Shown here: positions 1 to 10,237 of the stretch, in pieces
Layout of the letters: each line of letters begins with the position of its first letter
Numbering within the stretch: the first letter of the stretch is position 1
DNA from: Dentipellis sp. KUC8613
Lineage: Eukaryota > Basidiomycota > Agaricomycetes > Russulales > Hericiaceae
Reading direction: 5' to 3'
Length of the DNA stretch: 64,000 nt
Assembly: GCA_002286715.1 (NCBI GenBank)
Contig: NSJX01000046.1
Location: forward strand, 163,364-227,363
Made by a program: the position numbers and the translations under genes
The notes under the pieces: model-generated
The model's database searches: none
What the model saw: only the letters and a program-made list of their open reading frames with translations
What the model was told of the DNA's origin: nothing

Positions 1-1005
1 ACAACAGGTATCTAAGTGGTTTGCCGAGACGTCGATGGCCTCAGTGTTAGCTTGCGACGAGCCTGGAGGGGCCAATACCATTGAGGCGCTTCTCCCGTGA
101 CACGGCATGTGACCGTGTTGCTGAACGCGTCCCACGAGCTCGGCGAGGTCGGGGCGGACCTGCCCACCCTACATAGTCATGCCAACCCGGCCCCTCTCGA
201 ATGACAAGAGGAAAATCGCGGAACTCACTTGCAAAGAACTCGAAGGAGAATGCTCGGATCCTAGATTGCGATTCGGAGTCCTCCGACTCGGATTAGGCGC
301 CGCTTCGCTGTGAGAATATGTGAAGACCGGGAGCTAAGTAGTGGAGGCGGTAACGCACATGTAGTACCTTCACGGCACGTTCATCCAAACGTCACCGGAA
401 ACCCCTGTGGCCAATTGACCAGTGGCAGTGCGAAGGCGTTATCCAAGTCCATATCAATACTCGAGAAACCAGTTTGTCCGAGTTGGGGAAACTGCGCTGC
501 CTCGATTCCCAGTTCGTGTGAAGACGCATGCTCTTCAGATGTTAATGGAAACAGCATTGGGGCGTCTGAACCGGTGTCATCCGAAGTTCCAGAATACATC
601 GGCTGCAACTCTTTGTACAGCGCGATAAGCGTGGGGTGTATTCGGCTGTCGGAGTTGGCGTCGGCGTCTAGCGGGATTGCTGCCCGTATGTGAGATTCCG
701 AGAACAGGCTTCCGTCCGAGCCCACGAGACTAGAGCCGCCGTCTCCAGCTATGATAGTTATCACAGCGGCATAGATATCACAGCCCCCACTATTCCGTCT
801 GAACTCCGAGCGACCATATGGAACGGCATGCTGTTGTAATGTCTCGATGCCTCTTCTGATAATCGCATTGCTTGCGGGTACATGTCACCTTGCCGAACTC
901 GTGCTTCATCGCCGTCAGCGGCGCATACGAACGCGGCATGGTGCGCAGTGGTGCACGAGAGGCGGCAGAGTAGTGAGCGCGAGGGGTGGTGAGCGGGAGA
1001 GATGG

Positions 1006-1411
1006 TGGAGCGGCGAGGAGCGCGAGAGAGGGCGGCACGGCGGGAGCGAGGGCGCGTGCGAGAGGCACCGCGTGCGCGGGGTGGCGCGGGTGGGCGTGAT
1101 ACAGCGCGGGCGGCACGCGAGGGACAGGGTCGGATGGCGGCACATGCGATAGATGGTAGAGCGGCGGGGGCGAGGGCATGCGCGAGAGGCACCGCGCGTT
1201 CAAGGTGGCACAGACGGCATGATACAGCGCGGGCGGCGCATGATGGAGAGAGTGGGATGGCGGCACGCGTGCGAGTGCGTCAAGGGGCGCGCGGGGGCGA
1301 CGCGGGGAGGACAGGCAGCGAGGTAGCGAGAGCGGGGCCCACAGGCGAGACGAGCGGTGCACAATGGCGGCGTGCGAGGGATGGCGGAGCGGCGAGGAGG
1401 CGCGGGCGTTG
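1006..1411. repeat. purine/GC-rich imperfect tandem repeat, period about 123 bp
   Basis: The plus strand is strongly G- and A-rich. Blocks recur at a constant offset: AGAGGCACCG at 1061 and 1185, GATACAGCGCGGGCGG at about 1098 and 1221, and GGATGGCGGCAC at about 1132 and 1255. This gives two diverged copies with a period of 123-124 bp. A partial third block (GGAGCGGCGAGGAG) begins near 1386 and resembles the one near 1007. The strand asymmetry creates long but meaningless open frames on both strands. Confidence 0.75.
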
Positions 1412-1432
1412 AGTACTCATTGTAGAATTTAG

Positions 1433-1653
1433 GAATATCGTGCTGGTACGCTGCTCACGGGCCAGCTCAAAGCAAAATGTATAGCCATAGAAGAAGAATC
1501 AACGGCGCTGCTGGAGGAAACAGGAATATTCCCGCGAAAGAAACTCGCAGGAAAGACGGTACTCCTATCGAATCGGATAAATCGGTCCCTGGTTGCCCTC
1601 GACGGGCTCCGAGCATTCTTTGGACACCAGCATTCCATGCGAGATAGCTCGCG
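1433..1653 (+). pseudogene. possible exon relic resembling tryptophanyl-tRNA synthetase C-terminus
   Basis: A plus-strand frame stays open from just after TTTAG at 1428-1432 (a possible splice acceptor) to a GTACGT donor-like site at about 1654. Its first 17 residues, EYRAGTLLTGQLKAKCI, resemble the C-terminal 'YxSGxxLTGELKxxCI' region remembered for eukaryotic tryptophanyl-tRNA synthetases. The following residues do not match that family, and no HIGH- or KMSKS-bearing part lies nearby. If real, it is an isolated fragment. A chance similarity is possible. Confidence 0.2.
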
Positions 1654-2178
1654 GTACGTACACCATGATTGCCGTCAAGACTCCGCAATCACCGTCGCCT
1701 TGCTTCCCCGCTGATTGACACTTGTATGCCCGCGCCATCAACAATGTCCACGAAGAATACAAGGATGTGATTTTGTTCCGATAGTTGCGGTATGGGCAGA
1801 ACGAGCCAGTTACGCGCCTTGTGGGCATGACTGGGCTCGCATATCTTTTTCTGATCGACTGGATCAGATTGGCACGACTTGGGCGAGATGCGAAGGGTGG
1901 CAGAGAGGGGCCGCGACAGACTCGGGGAGGAGATGGAAAGGAGTCAGGAAGAGGCTAACTAACTTGAAGCGGCTGCCACATTGCCAGACTCTTGAGAGAA
2001 GCGATCACGTGGAAACCGGTGTAGGCGCGCGAGTCGCGGGGACTTGGTCGCAGAACCCTGGCCATGCTCTACAAATGACATCCTCCGGCCGCATGTTTCC
2101 CTGAGACTCACCCCCATCTCCGCCATCTTCCTTTCATCTTGTCTCCTATATTTTTTCTCCATTTTCTTGGTTTCCACA

Positions 2179-5100
2179 ATGGAGCGGACGGACACCTTCA
2201 TCGACGACGAGCTGCTAATCCCAAGCGGCGACGGAGCGAAGCGCGAGCCATCGGAGGCGTCGACGGAGTATCCTTGGGATGACCAGTTCGGCCAGCTCAT
2301 GCTCGGCCTCCCCGATGGAACACCAGACTCAAAAGCAGAGCAGACCCCGACTGAGCCCTCCGAGCCGACGTCTTCGTACCGCGGCGGGTCCACGACCACG
2401 ATCACGAGCCATACAACTACGACTTCCGAAAGCAGCACAACCACCGCGATCGGTAGCATCGTGTCTGGTAAGAGAAAGGCACACTCTCCGCCAGTGGGGT
2501 CAGGGGAGGGAGCGAGTCACAAGCGGCCCCGGATCGACTCATTCGAGGATGCCGAGGATAATCCCGCGTTCAGTGACTCTACGACGGAGAGACCATATGT
2601 TATTGTAATTTTTTTTTGAAATTTGACATCATACTTGTCCAGCTTACTTACGGTCTCCTAGGCACATAATGTACATGCCCAAGCGTGCATGGACGCTCGG
2701 GAGCTTCCCTGGGGAATACAGTGGGAGCTCGGAAGATTAGTCTCGTCTGGGCGATACAAATGGAGCGATCTCTCGCCGGAGGCGCTTGATAGGCTCAAGG
2801 GCACCTGCAAGGATGTCGCACCATTCGTTGAGGGCTTGTTACGCGGCCCTCGCCCGCAGGAGAGCGGCAGGAATGGGCGAATATTTGCAAATGAATTCTC
2901 CGCTCGTGTGTGTACCTTTCTTGTCCTTATCTAATTCCTGAAATTGAATGTATGTGCTGAGGCAGGCTCCTTGGGAGGAACTGGACAGGGAAAACATTGC
3001 CTTGCAATACAGCGACTATGGATGTCTCGGCACCGTACCAAAGGCACTCGAACCGTCGCTTCCAAAAGATTGGTACGGCGGAAAGGTTGTGTTTACCATG
3101 CGACTATTCCGCCCACTTGGCCCGGACAAGAAGCCGTCACAAAAACTGTGCTTCGAGCTCCTCCAACCCGAGCTTGGCTCGTCGTCTCGTTTCACGCGAC
3201 GCTTTGGCTCGGATTTCGTCATCCGAGTGCGTATTCACAAGGACGTGTTCTACGATAGCAAGATGATTCAGCTCGTCAACGATGCATGCTTCCGCCCGTT
3301 TGTCGTGAACGGCCGGGTGTTCCGCTTCTTCCACGTCAATAAGGAGCGCAACGCTTTTCTTGCGGCTACGAACGAGAGATACCACCTCGGGAGGATAGCT
3401 GAACGCCGAATGCCGAACCGCATGAGTATCTGGGAATTCTTCAATTGGCATAACCCCCTCGACTATAACTGCAATCAGGTAAAGCACATCGAACCCCATT
3501 GTCTACGACCATGCTGATACCCCGTAGAGCATCGCGAAATGGGCCGCTCGGTTCTCTCTCGGCCTATCGAACTCCGTCCCTGGAATTCTCCTCGAGTCGT
3601 CCCAGATATGCCACATAGACGACGTCGGTTAGTATTGTCCGCAAACTCAGTATCAGCAGCAACCTAACGTCTCCCAGTGTCGGAGGCTTGGGATGGGGTA
3701 GGTAAGCCGCCGTCCGAGATGGACATGACCGACGGCTGCGGGTACATCAACCGCACCGCGCTCGAGATGCTGCATTCCCGCCTCGGGCACTGGGAGCGCC
3801 GTCCCGTCGCGCTGCAAGTCCGCGTCTGCGGCGCCAAGGTCCGTCTTCCCGCTGAATCACGCCGTCATCTCCTCACTGTGCACCCTCAGGGCCTCCTCCT
3901 CGAGCACCCCGGGAAAGCCGAGAACGCACTCGAGCACCCCCACGTCTGGCTGCGCCCCTCGCAGACGAAGATCAAGCACGCGCCGCACGGGCCCCTCGAC
4001 CCCGCGCACCGCACGATCGAGGTGCTCCGCGCGGCGCACATGCGCACGCCCGTGCGCCTCTCGAAGGAGAGCGTCATCAACCTCGCGGAGAACGGCGTCC
4101 CGCACGAGTGCTTCCGCGCGCTCATGCGCGCGTCGCTCGTCGAGGCCGTCGACGCGCTCGTCGGCGACTGGCTGAGCGAGAACGCGATGCTCCGCCTGTG
4201 GGACGCCGTCGCGCGCGAGGGCGGCGTAATGGCCGCGCGCAGTGCGCGCCAGGCCGCAGGGCTTGCGCGTGTGCGCGGGCTGCGCGCCTTCGACGTGGAC
4301 GATGACGACGACGATGAGGAGGGCGGGGAGGGGCGCGTGCGCTCGTCCGCGTGGTGGGCGGATGAGATCAGCGGCTGCCCGTCCTCGTTGGAGGAGACGG
4401 TGCTCGTGATGCTCGATTCGGGGTTTCGGCCGGACGAGGAGTACGTGCTGTCGCAGAAGCTGCATGAGGTGACGAAGAAGGCGATCAAGTCGCAGGTGTC
4501 GAAGGGGCGTGTCATTGTTCCCATGGGGTGCTCGGCGTTCATCGTCCCTGGTACGCGTGCGCATTTTCCCTAGTTCAAAGAGTACTCATCGTATGGGTAG
4601 ATCCCACAGGCAAGTTGCAGCCGGGACAGATTTATTTTAGGAGCTCGCATTTCAACTTGAAGACCCCGGAGGGAGAGCTGAAAGACAAGGTCTTGGGGCC
4701 TGCTCTTGTGCGTTCTTCGTCCGGGCTCATTTCCGGGCGATGCTAAAAATCCGTAGGTAATGCGCAACCCGGTAAAACTTTCGCGGGACGTCCAGAAGGT
4801 ACGTCCTCGTGCCATGCATGTCCTTCTCACGGCGGATGCTAACGTTGCATCTTGCAGGTTGAAGTGGTCAACGTTCCTGAGCTCGACAACTACTTCGACG
4901 TCATCGTCTTTCCCGTCCAAGGACCTCACTCCCTCGCAAGTCTGCTCGGCGGCGGCGACTACGACGGCGACAAAGTCGAAGTGATATGGGAGCCAGAGAT
5001 CGTCGCCGCTTTCACCAACGCGGACCTCAAGCTCTCCGAGATGCCGCCCGATTTCATGGACTCGTTCAAGCGCGAGAACAAGTCCGTCGAGAGCGTGCTG

Positions 5101-6077
5101 CAGGACGTCAGCAGCAAGTCCACCGACGCGCGCGTGCACGAATTCCAGTCGTACCTCATGGGCCCGATGCGCGATTCCCCCGTCGTGGGCACGTACTCCG
5201 GTTTGCATGATAACGCGATGTATGCGTTTGGGTACAATGACCCTCGCACGGTGCGGCTAGCGCATATGTGAGTCCAGAATCACCTCCGGTCCTACCGACT
5301 GCAGTACTGAATCTGCGGTGAAGGTTCTGCGCGACCCTGGATGGTTCGAAGACCGGCATGTCCGTGCGACCCGAGGTGTACAGGCGCGACAGGGACCAGT
5401 TTTGGTCCTCCCGGGCGCCCGAATGGAAAGTGCTCAAAGAGCGCGACGAGCGGCGGCGCGAAACGAGCGCGTCGGCCATTCCGGGTCTCCAGATAAGCGT
5501 CACCGAGTCGCAGCCGCTGATCAAGCGCGGGGAGGGCCTCGGACGCTTCGTGATGGACTACCTGTGGCACGCGATGGAGAAGATGAGCTGCGAGCAGTTC
5601 AAGCGCGTCGAGGGCGTGTTCAAGGCGCTCTCGCACGAGCGCGACGAGGCGCTCACGCAGCCTTGGCGCGACGCGCACCGCCGTGCGGCGCTCGTGGGCG
5701 AAACGATGCTCGCGGAGCTCACGGCCATCGAGGAGCACGTGCGCGCGTGCTACGAGCACCACAAGGCGGAGGTCATGGACAGCAACTTCACGAAGCAGAA
5801 GATTGAGAAGCGCCAGGACATGCTCCGGGAGCTGTCGGCCGAGTTCGCGGGCGTGCCGACCGCGTTCGTGTTCTTCTCCGAGCAGGAGGCTGCCCGCGTC
5901 CGCGCGTCGTATGCGTATTACTACGACTATGAGCATAGGAGCTGTCCGTCGCGTTTCCCGTGGAATGTTGCGATGCGCACGCTGTGCGATATCAAGGCCA
6001 ATGCGACCGGGCGCCACAAGACGATGACGGAATACTTCTATCATGTGTCGGAGGTGCGCAAGTCCGTGCGCAAGTGA
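2179..6077 (+). CDS. RNA-dependent RNA polymerase (cellular, QDE-1/RdRP family)
   Basis: Cellular RdRP that makes double-stranded RNA from single-stranded templates to feed Dicer and RNA silencing. The catalytic signature GGGDYDGDK is intact; its DYDGD codons lie at 4957-4971 and the three aspartates bind metal. Other family stretches are visible: a DDVVSEAWDG-like region near 3630-3690, the block before the catalytic loop (MRNPVKLSRDVQK, then PELDNYFDVIVFP), and the downstream CATLDGSKTGMSVRPE segment near 5325-5370. The first ~140 residues are Ser/Thr-rich and probably disordered, with a basic KRPR patch. An aspartate/glutamate run (DVDDDDDDEE) sits mid-protein near 4300. About ten short introns; the spliced product is roughly 1150-1200 residues, normal for fungal RdRPs. 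The ATG at 2179 is preferred because it follows a pyrimidine-rich leader; an in-frame GTG extension upstream is unlikely. Ends at the TGA after KSVRK. Confidence 0.93.
4957..4971 (+). other. RdRP catalytic DxDGD motif
   Basis: These five codons encode D-Y-D-G-D, the metal-binding catalytic loop of eukaryotic RNA-silencing RNA-dependent RNA polymerases. All three aspartates are present, so the enzyme is predicted to be active. Confidence 0.93.
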
Positions 6078-6191
6078 GCTTGGTGCCTCTCGGCGAAGAC
6101 ACGGCTAGGAAGGACGGGGGTGGGTGGAGAGTGAGTGGATGTACGAGTGGCTAGGTTGGTTTTTGCTTGACTTTTTTTGGGAATTTCTGGC

Positions 6192-6222
6192 GTTGTTGTT
6201 GTTGTTGTTGTTGTTGTTGTTG
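6192..6222 (+). repeat. (GTT)n microsatellite
   Basis: About ten uninterrupted GTT units lie 115 bp past the RdRP stop codon. They are followed by shorter interrupted GTT runs to about 6255. This probably lies in the 3' untranslated region of the RdRP transcript. Confidence 0.9.
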
Positions 6223-6627
6223 CGGTATTGTTGTTGTTTCACTATTGCTGTTGTTGTTTTTTGGCTTCGTTCATGAGCGCGTCTCTGTATTGTTACGAAC
6301 CCCCATTGGCTTACCTTGTTTCCATGGCATCTTTAACCATCTAAAACCCTCACATACAGTGTTTGCATACGCATCATCTAGCCTCGGGATCATCTTCTGT
6401 GGAAGTAGCATTTATGTCTTGTAGTCGGGTTTCTCGCACGCACCAGCATCGTCTCCTAGATCTGCATGTCTTCTCTTTGTTCGCTTGCTTGCATGTATAT
6501 ATGTAGCCTTTCGCCCCAATTTTGTTGTACATACCCGTAGATTCAGACTGCTTCGTTCCTGTATCATACATTCTGTTTCGACCGTTGCGTATCTGACAAG
6601 TCCATCAAAGCGAATCGCTCGTCCACC

Positions 6628-7935
6628 TCAGGGGTGGTCCACTGGGTTCCAGCTAATCGCGCCCTGGGCACCCTGGTCTAGAGAGTCGAGCGCATCCATG
6701 TCTTCCTTGTCGAGCTCGAAATCGTACACCTCAGCGTTCGACTTGATACGAGCTGGGTTAGACGACTTCGGCAGTGGCACGAAGCTGTGAGACGTTCAGA
6801 ACAAGGTATATGCTATCCAGTGCATGTGAAGACATACCCATGTTGCAAAGACCACCGAATGAGAATTTGTGCTGGGTCGCGATCGTGCTGCACCGAAACA
6901 CTGATTAGTGCACCGCAATCGTTGGAGGCGCGTATATCACGTACCTTCTTGGCGACATTCACTATGATTGGGTCATCCATACGCCCTCGGATGAGCGGGC
7001 AATACGCCTGCACGACGATGTTGTGCTCGCGGCACCAAGCCGCGATTGGGCGCTGCTGACAGAAGGGGTGGATCTAAAAAAAATACGCCGTGAGCAAGAA
7101 TACCAAGGTGCTGCCCAGGTGCCCATATAGTCACTTCAATCTGGTTTACTGCAGGCAGTTCCATGCCCGCTTTCTGTATCTCTTCTAGGTGACGAATGCC
7201 ACTGTACGCCTGTCCGTTAGGAGTTTAGGCAGAGAGAAAGAGACGAGCCGTACTAGTTCGATACCCCTACGCTCTTGAGTTTTCCCTTGTCGCGCAGCTC
7301 CAAAAGGGCGCGATAAGTATCGAGGCGGCGCTTGGAACCGGACATAGGGTCGTGAATGAGAAAGAGGTCGAGGTAGTCTACTCGTCAGGACTGTTAGAAC
7401 ATCCGATGGGGCTCGCTGCGATTGCAGTGTAGAGCGTACCGAATCCGAAACGCCTAATGGAAGCTTCGACACCACGGAGCGTTGACTCGTACCCGTGATT
7501 CGGGTTCATAATCTTGCTGGCTGTTGTCAGGCTCTGATAAGTTCGGAGGTTCTGATGGACACGGATACGATACGTACTAACGAATACCTCGCTCCTAGGT
7601 ACACCACTCGCTCGTACGCCCTTCCCAACTTCTGCTTCATTTCCATAGGACTGAGCACTGTCGATATGCCTGAGAAACTTGTCAATTTCTCAGCCAAGGA
7701 AGATGAGAGAATCTGAATTCATACCTATACCCTGCGGCGAGTGCAAGAGGGATGGTGCGTTTGGCGTCGCGATTAAGCCAGACGCCAAGCCCCAGCAAGG
7801 GCATCGTGTAGCCTGTGACCCATTCCGTCAGTAAAGTGGGACTCCCAGCACTCTAGAATTCTGTGCAAACTCCGAGAAGGCTGACTTACCAGAAGAAAGC
7901 TTGACAGTGGACGTAATAGACAACGGAGACGTCAT
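6628..7935 (-). CDS. aldo-keto reductase, AKR family
   Basis: NAD(P)H-dependent carbonyl reductase with a (beta/alpha)8 barrel. Read on the minus strand, exons give MTSPLSITSTVKLSSG, then GYTMPLLGLGVW and a conserved RHIDSAQSYGNEAEVG segment. The catalytic tetrad can be assigned: Asp and Tyr in DSAQSYGNE, Lys in SKIMNPNHGYE, His in DLFLIHDPMSG. LPAVNQIEV is the beta-strand 6 region. Near the C-terminus come DPAQILIRWSLQHGYV and the usual LPKSS-type cofactor segment. The ATG at 7935 is followed closely by a GTAAGT donor, giving a first exon of about 15 codons, common in this family. The stop at 6628-6630 ends ...WNPVDHP. At least five introns. The substrate cannot be inferred. It is tail-to-tail with the RdRP gene (about 550 bp between stops). 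Confidence 0.88.
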
Positions 7936-8631
7936 TATTCGTTATTCTTGAACTTGTGTTTCTTCCCTTGCAATGATATGGGGGCCCTTATGAAGAGGGT
8001 GAAGGCTCGGAGTTGCGCTCCACGACACGGACAGCTGGTTGATTATAAGGACTTTGCATACCCGGAAGCTGAATTGAAAGTCAGGATCGCTCGAAGTTCT
8101 TCGGGCGGCCTTTCTTACTCACCATGTCCCACATCCTCTCCGTCACCACTACATGAAGGCCCTGTCAAAGTAGGAAGCATGTGGATACATTATCTGCATG
8201 ACGGTATGACGCAGAGCTTAGCCTGCACGATAACGGTAGAAATTTGGATGATTTGTGCTCGACACGCGACCGCTCTCAGAGCTGATGGCGGCCAAGGCCC
8301 AAGTGGCAGGAGGTGCCTTGTTCCTTTCTTCCTACGCTCAGCACCAATAACCGCCAACATCTCAACAGAGCCCGGTTCCGAGCCAAGATGTTGTCGAGTC
8401 ACCTGTTTTCGACGTCTGCAGCATATATCAGCATATACGCCGATTTCTTGACCCCTTGTGTTGTTGCATTCACATCTGGAGGTGAGTTCTAACGCGTCGA
8501 AAGCAATGACGCTGGGAGCTTACACATAGCAGTTCTAGCCGGCTTTTGAAAGTCCATCATGGCTTGCCGAAGGTAAAATTTCATTGCCTACCAGCACAAA
8601 TATACAGCGTACTCTAGACTGACGCATCACA
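7936..8631. other. intergenic, no supported gene
   Basis: Between the 5' ends of two divergent genes. A 167-codon plus-strand frame (7948-8451) shows no domain and no conservation within the window. The interval probably holds both promoters; I see no clear TATA box or regulatory repeat. Confidence 0.5.
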
Positions 8632-9426
8632 ATGTCCGTCTTCTGCAGGAGTGACCGTGCCAGATTCATCGGCTGCCGCGTAGGCGGCGTCGCTATCCTC
8701 ACCTGCGACAAGGGCTGCTGCGCCGATTGGGGCTCCAGCCCAGCCGAAATCGAGAAATACGAGCGATACCAATATCTCAATCCTCTTTTTGACAACCGGC
8801 GCTACCGTGACCTTGACGAGAACGGGCAATCGTGCTGGCGACCCCCCTCATGCATCAACCCGCACCGCCCCAAGTATGTTTGCTTGGGCTGCCGACGCAC
8901 TTACAAGCCGGCCTATATCCAGGGTAACGATTATGAAATGTCACGAGCCAGGGATCAGTGGTTTGTCAGGCCTAGCGACGACCGAATCAGGGAGATCACC
9001 TCCACTCTGAAGAAACAGAAAAAGAACGAAGTCGAGCAGGAAAAGGCCAGGCAATGCGAAGATTGGTTGCGGAGCAGCACCTACGGGCACATCTTATCGA
9101 AGCACGACATCCGGCAGTTGAAGTATACATGGAAATATGAATGGCAAGTTCCGCTCGAATCGAGATGTCCTGGATGCGGAACGGCTGGGTTAGCCATCGG
9201 CAACTCGTTCAGACCGCCGAAGAGAAACGATGAGAAGGCATGGCTGGAGGTCAAAGGGCTCATAGAAGCGGGGGAACTGTTCAGTTTCTGCATGACGAGG
9301 AACGAAGAACGTGAGGTAAAGAAGGAAGCGGAGCGTGTGGCCACGCGGGAAGCGCAGAAAGAGGTATGGGCAGCGGAGAAACGGCGACGGTTGAAGGCCT
9401 TGGGCTTAATTAAGGATAGTAAGTAA
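8632..9426 (+). CDS. cysteine-rich orphan protein, probably zinc-binding
   Basis: A single-exon gene for 264 residues that I do not recognise. The N-terminal half has cysteine clusters: CDKGCC near residue 25-30, CWRPPSC near 65, and CVNxxx-style CLGC near 82-85. A further CPGCG pair lies near residue 180, so one or more zinc sites are likely. The C-terminal ~70 residues are highly charged (EREVKKEAERVATREAQKEV), consistent with a helix or coiled coil, and end in GLIKDSK. No signal peptide or membrane segment is seen. The start ATG follows CATCACA. Two decayed copies of parts of this gene lie downstream (12220-12400 and 12958-13290); the first keeps a TAA at the equivalent place, supporting this stop codon. 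It sits directly upstream of P450 sequence, as one of the relics also does. Function unknown. Confidence 0.7.
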   Translation: MSVFCRSDRARFIGCRVGGVAILTCDKGCCADWGSSPAEIEKYERYQYLNPLFDNRRYRDLDENGQSCWRPPSCINPHRPKYVCLGCRRTYKPAYIQGNDYEMSRARDQWFVRPSDDRIREITSTLKKQKKNEVEQEKARQCEDWLRSSTYGHILSKHDIRQLKYTWKYEWQVPLESRCPGCGTAGLAIGNSFRPPKRNDEKAWLEVKGLIEAGELFSFCMTRNEEREVKKEAERVATREAQKEVWAAEKRRRLKALGLIKDSK

Positions 9427-9568
9427 TCTGGTATCTCAGTCGGTTGGTATGCGTCCATAGCCTACCTAATCACGAGTCTCTTTCTAGAATCTTCATCTAC
9501 CGAAGGACACTGAGCCACAATATTATACTGCCAACTATATCGCATGGCCGCACTTGGAGCATATCCAT

Positions 9569-9990
9569 GTCCCTCTTCTTGAGGCGCACTGTCCGTACCT
9601 TCAAGGTCGTTATGGTCACCCTTCTGTTAGTGCAGTACATTCGGATTCTGGATTGCGAGCTCCCCTGGAGGGATGAGTATACACGACCTTGAAAATTTGC
9701 TGAGGCTCGCAAGAGATTTCAATGCGTTTCCTGAGTGGAAAAGATGCCTGGTGAGTTTTGGAATAGTTCTGCTAATGGACACTGACTACGTCACAGCAGG
9801 CGGTGGCATCTACCTCGCTACACTAGGGTGGCGCATCCTCGGCATCAATTCGCATAAGGCTGCCCTCGATCTCCACTGAAAAGAGATCGTATGACATGGC
9901 TACCAAATATCCGGAAGCACAACCGCGTAACGTTGTGAATCCAAATTCGGACTCAGTGATTCCTTCTGGGTCGCTGTCGGACGGCAGAGG
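9569..9990 (+). pseudogene. cytochrome P450 N-terminal pseudogene
   Basis: A decayed copy of the 5' part of the neighbouring P450 genes. It retains an anchor-like segment (VVMVTLLLVQYIRI), then in another frame ENLLRLARDFNAFPEWK, matching the GNLLSL...FSEWKQTYG region of P450-A. A still recognisable intron (about 9751-9801, GTGAGT...CAGCAG) follows. The next exon, GGIYLATLGWRILGINSHKAALDLH, matches DLTYITVAGQRLLVINSCKAAIELL of P450-A. Frame changes and an in-frame TGA at about 9877 disable it. No heme-binding region is present before P450-A begins at 10238, so the copy is 3'-truncated. Confidence 0.75.
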
Positions 9991-10237
9991 ACGGTGTGCA
10001 TAGTTCCATTTTACCACTTGTGGAGGCGCTGATGGTCGAATTTGATTCTAGGGCGCCGCGCATCGTCGCACAACAGGACGAAGCCCTTCAAAGAACGTTT
10101 CTTCTCGAGAATGGCGGACAGTGACTAATGCACTTCTATCCGCATACCATCTTTCGCGAAGTAAAATCACGCCAGGCTGCCATCGCTTCTGCTTTATTGC
10201 CTCGCAGACTCACATCCCGTATCTTTAACTAACCTCC

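Larger units (their letters stand above)
1..2178. other. gene-poor upstream region, no supported gene
   Basis: No complete gene can be supported here. Short open frames exist on both strands, but none shows a recognisable domain, a start plus intron pattern, or a paralog in the window. A Ser/Asp-rich 127-codon frame on the minus strand (381-764) is the most protein-like, but nothing supports it further. The stretch holds the GC-rich repeat at about 1006-1411 and a short synthetase-like fragment at 1433-1653, listed separately. The last few hundred bases should include the promoter of the RNA polymerase gene; a pyrimidine-rich tract (about 2110-2170) lies just before its start codon. Confidence 0.5.

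Noticed and set aside
381..764. 127-codon minus-strand frame rich in Ser/Asp
   Set aside because: No start context, introns, domain or related copy in the window; kept only as a remark in the region entry.
790..1412. Long overlapping frames on both strands rich in Arg, Ala or Pro
   Set aside because: They arise from the GC-rich, stop-poor tandem repeat and have low-complexity composition.
3857..4564. Long minus-strand frames over the RdRP gene
   Set aside because: GC-rich antisense shadows of the RdRP coding exons; no domains.
7948..8451. 167-codon plus-strand frame between the reductase and the orphan gene
   Set aside because: No domain and no paralog; composition resembles noncoding shadow.
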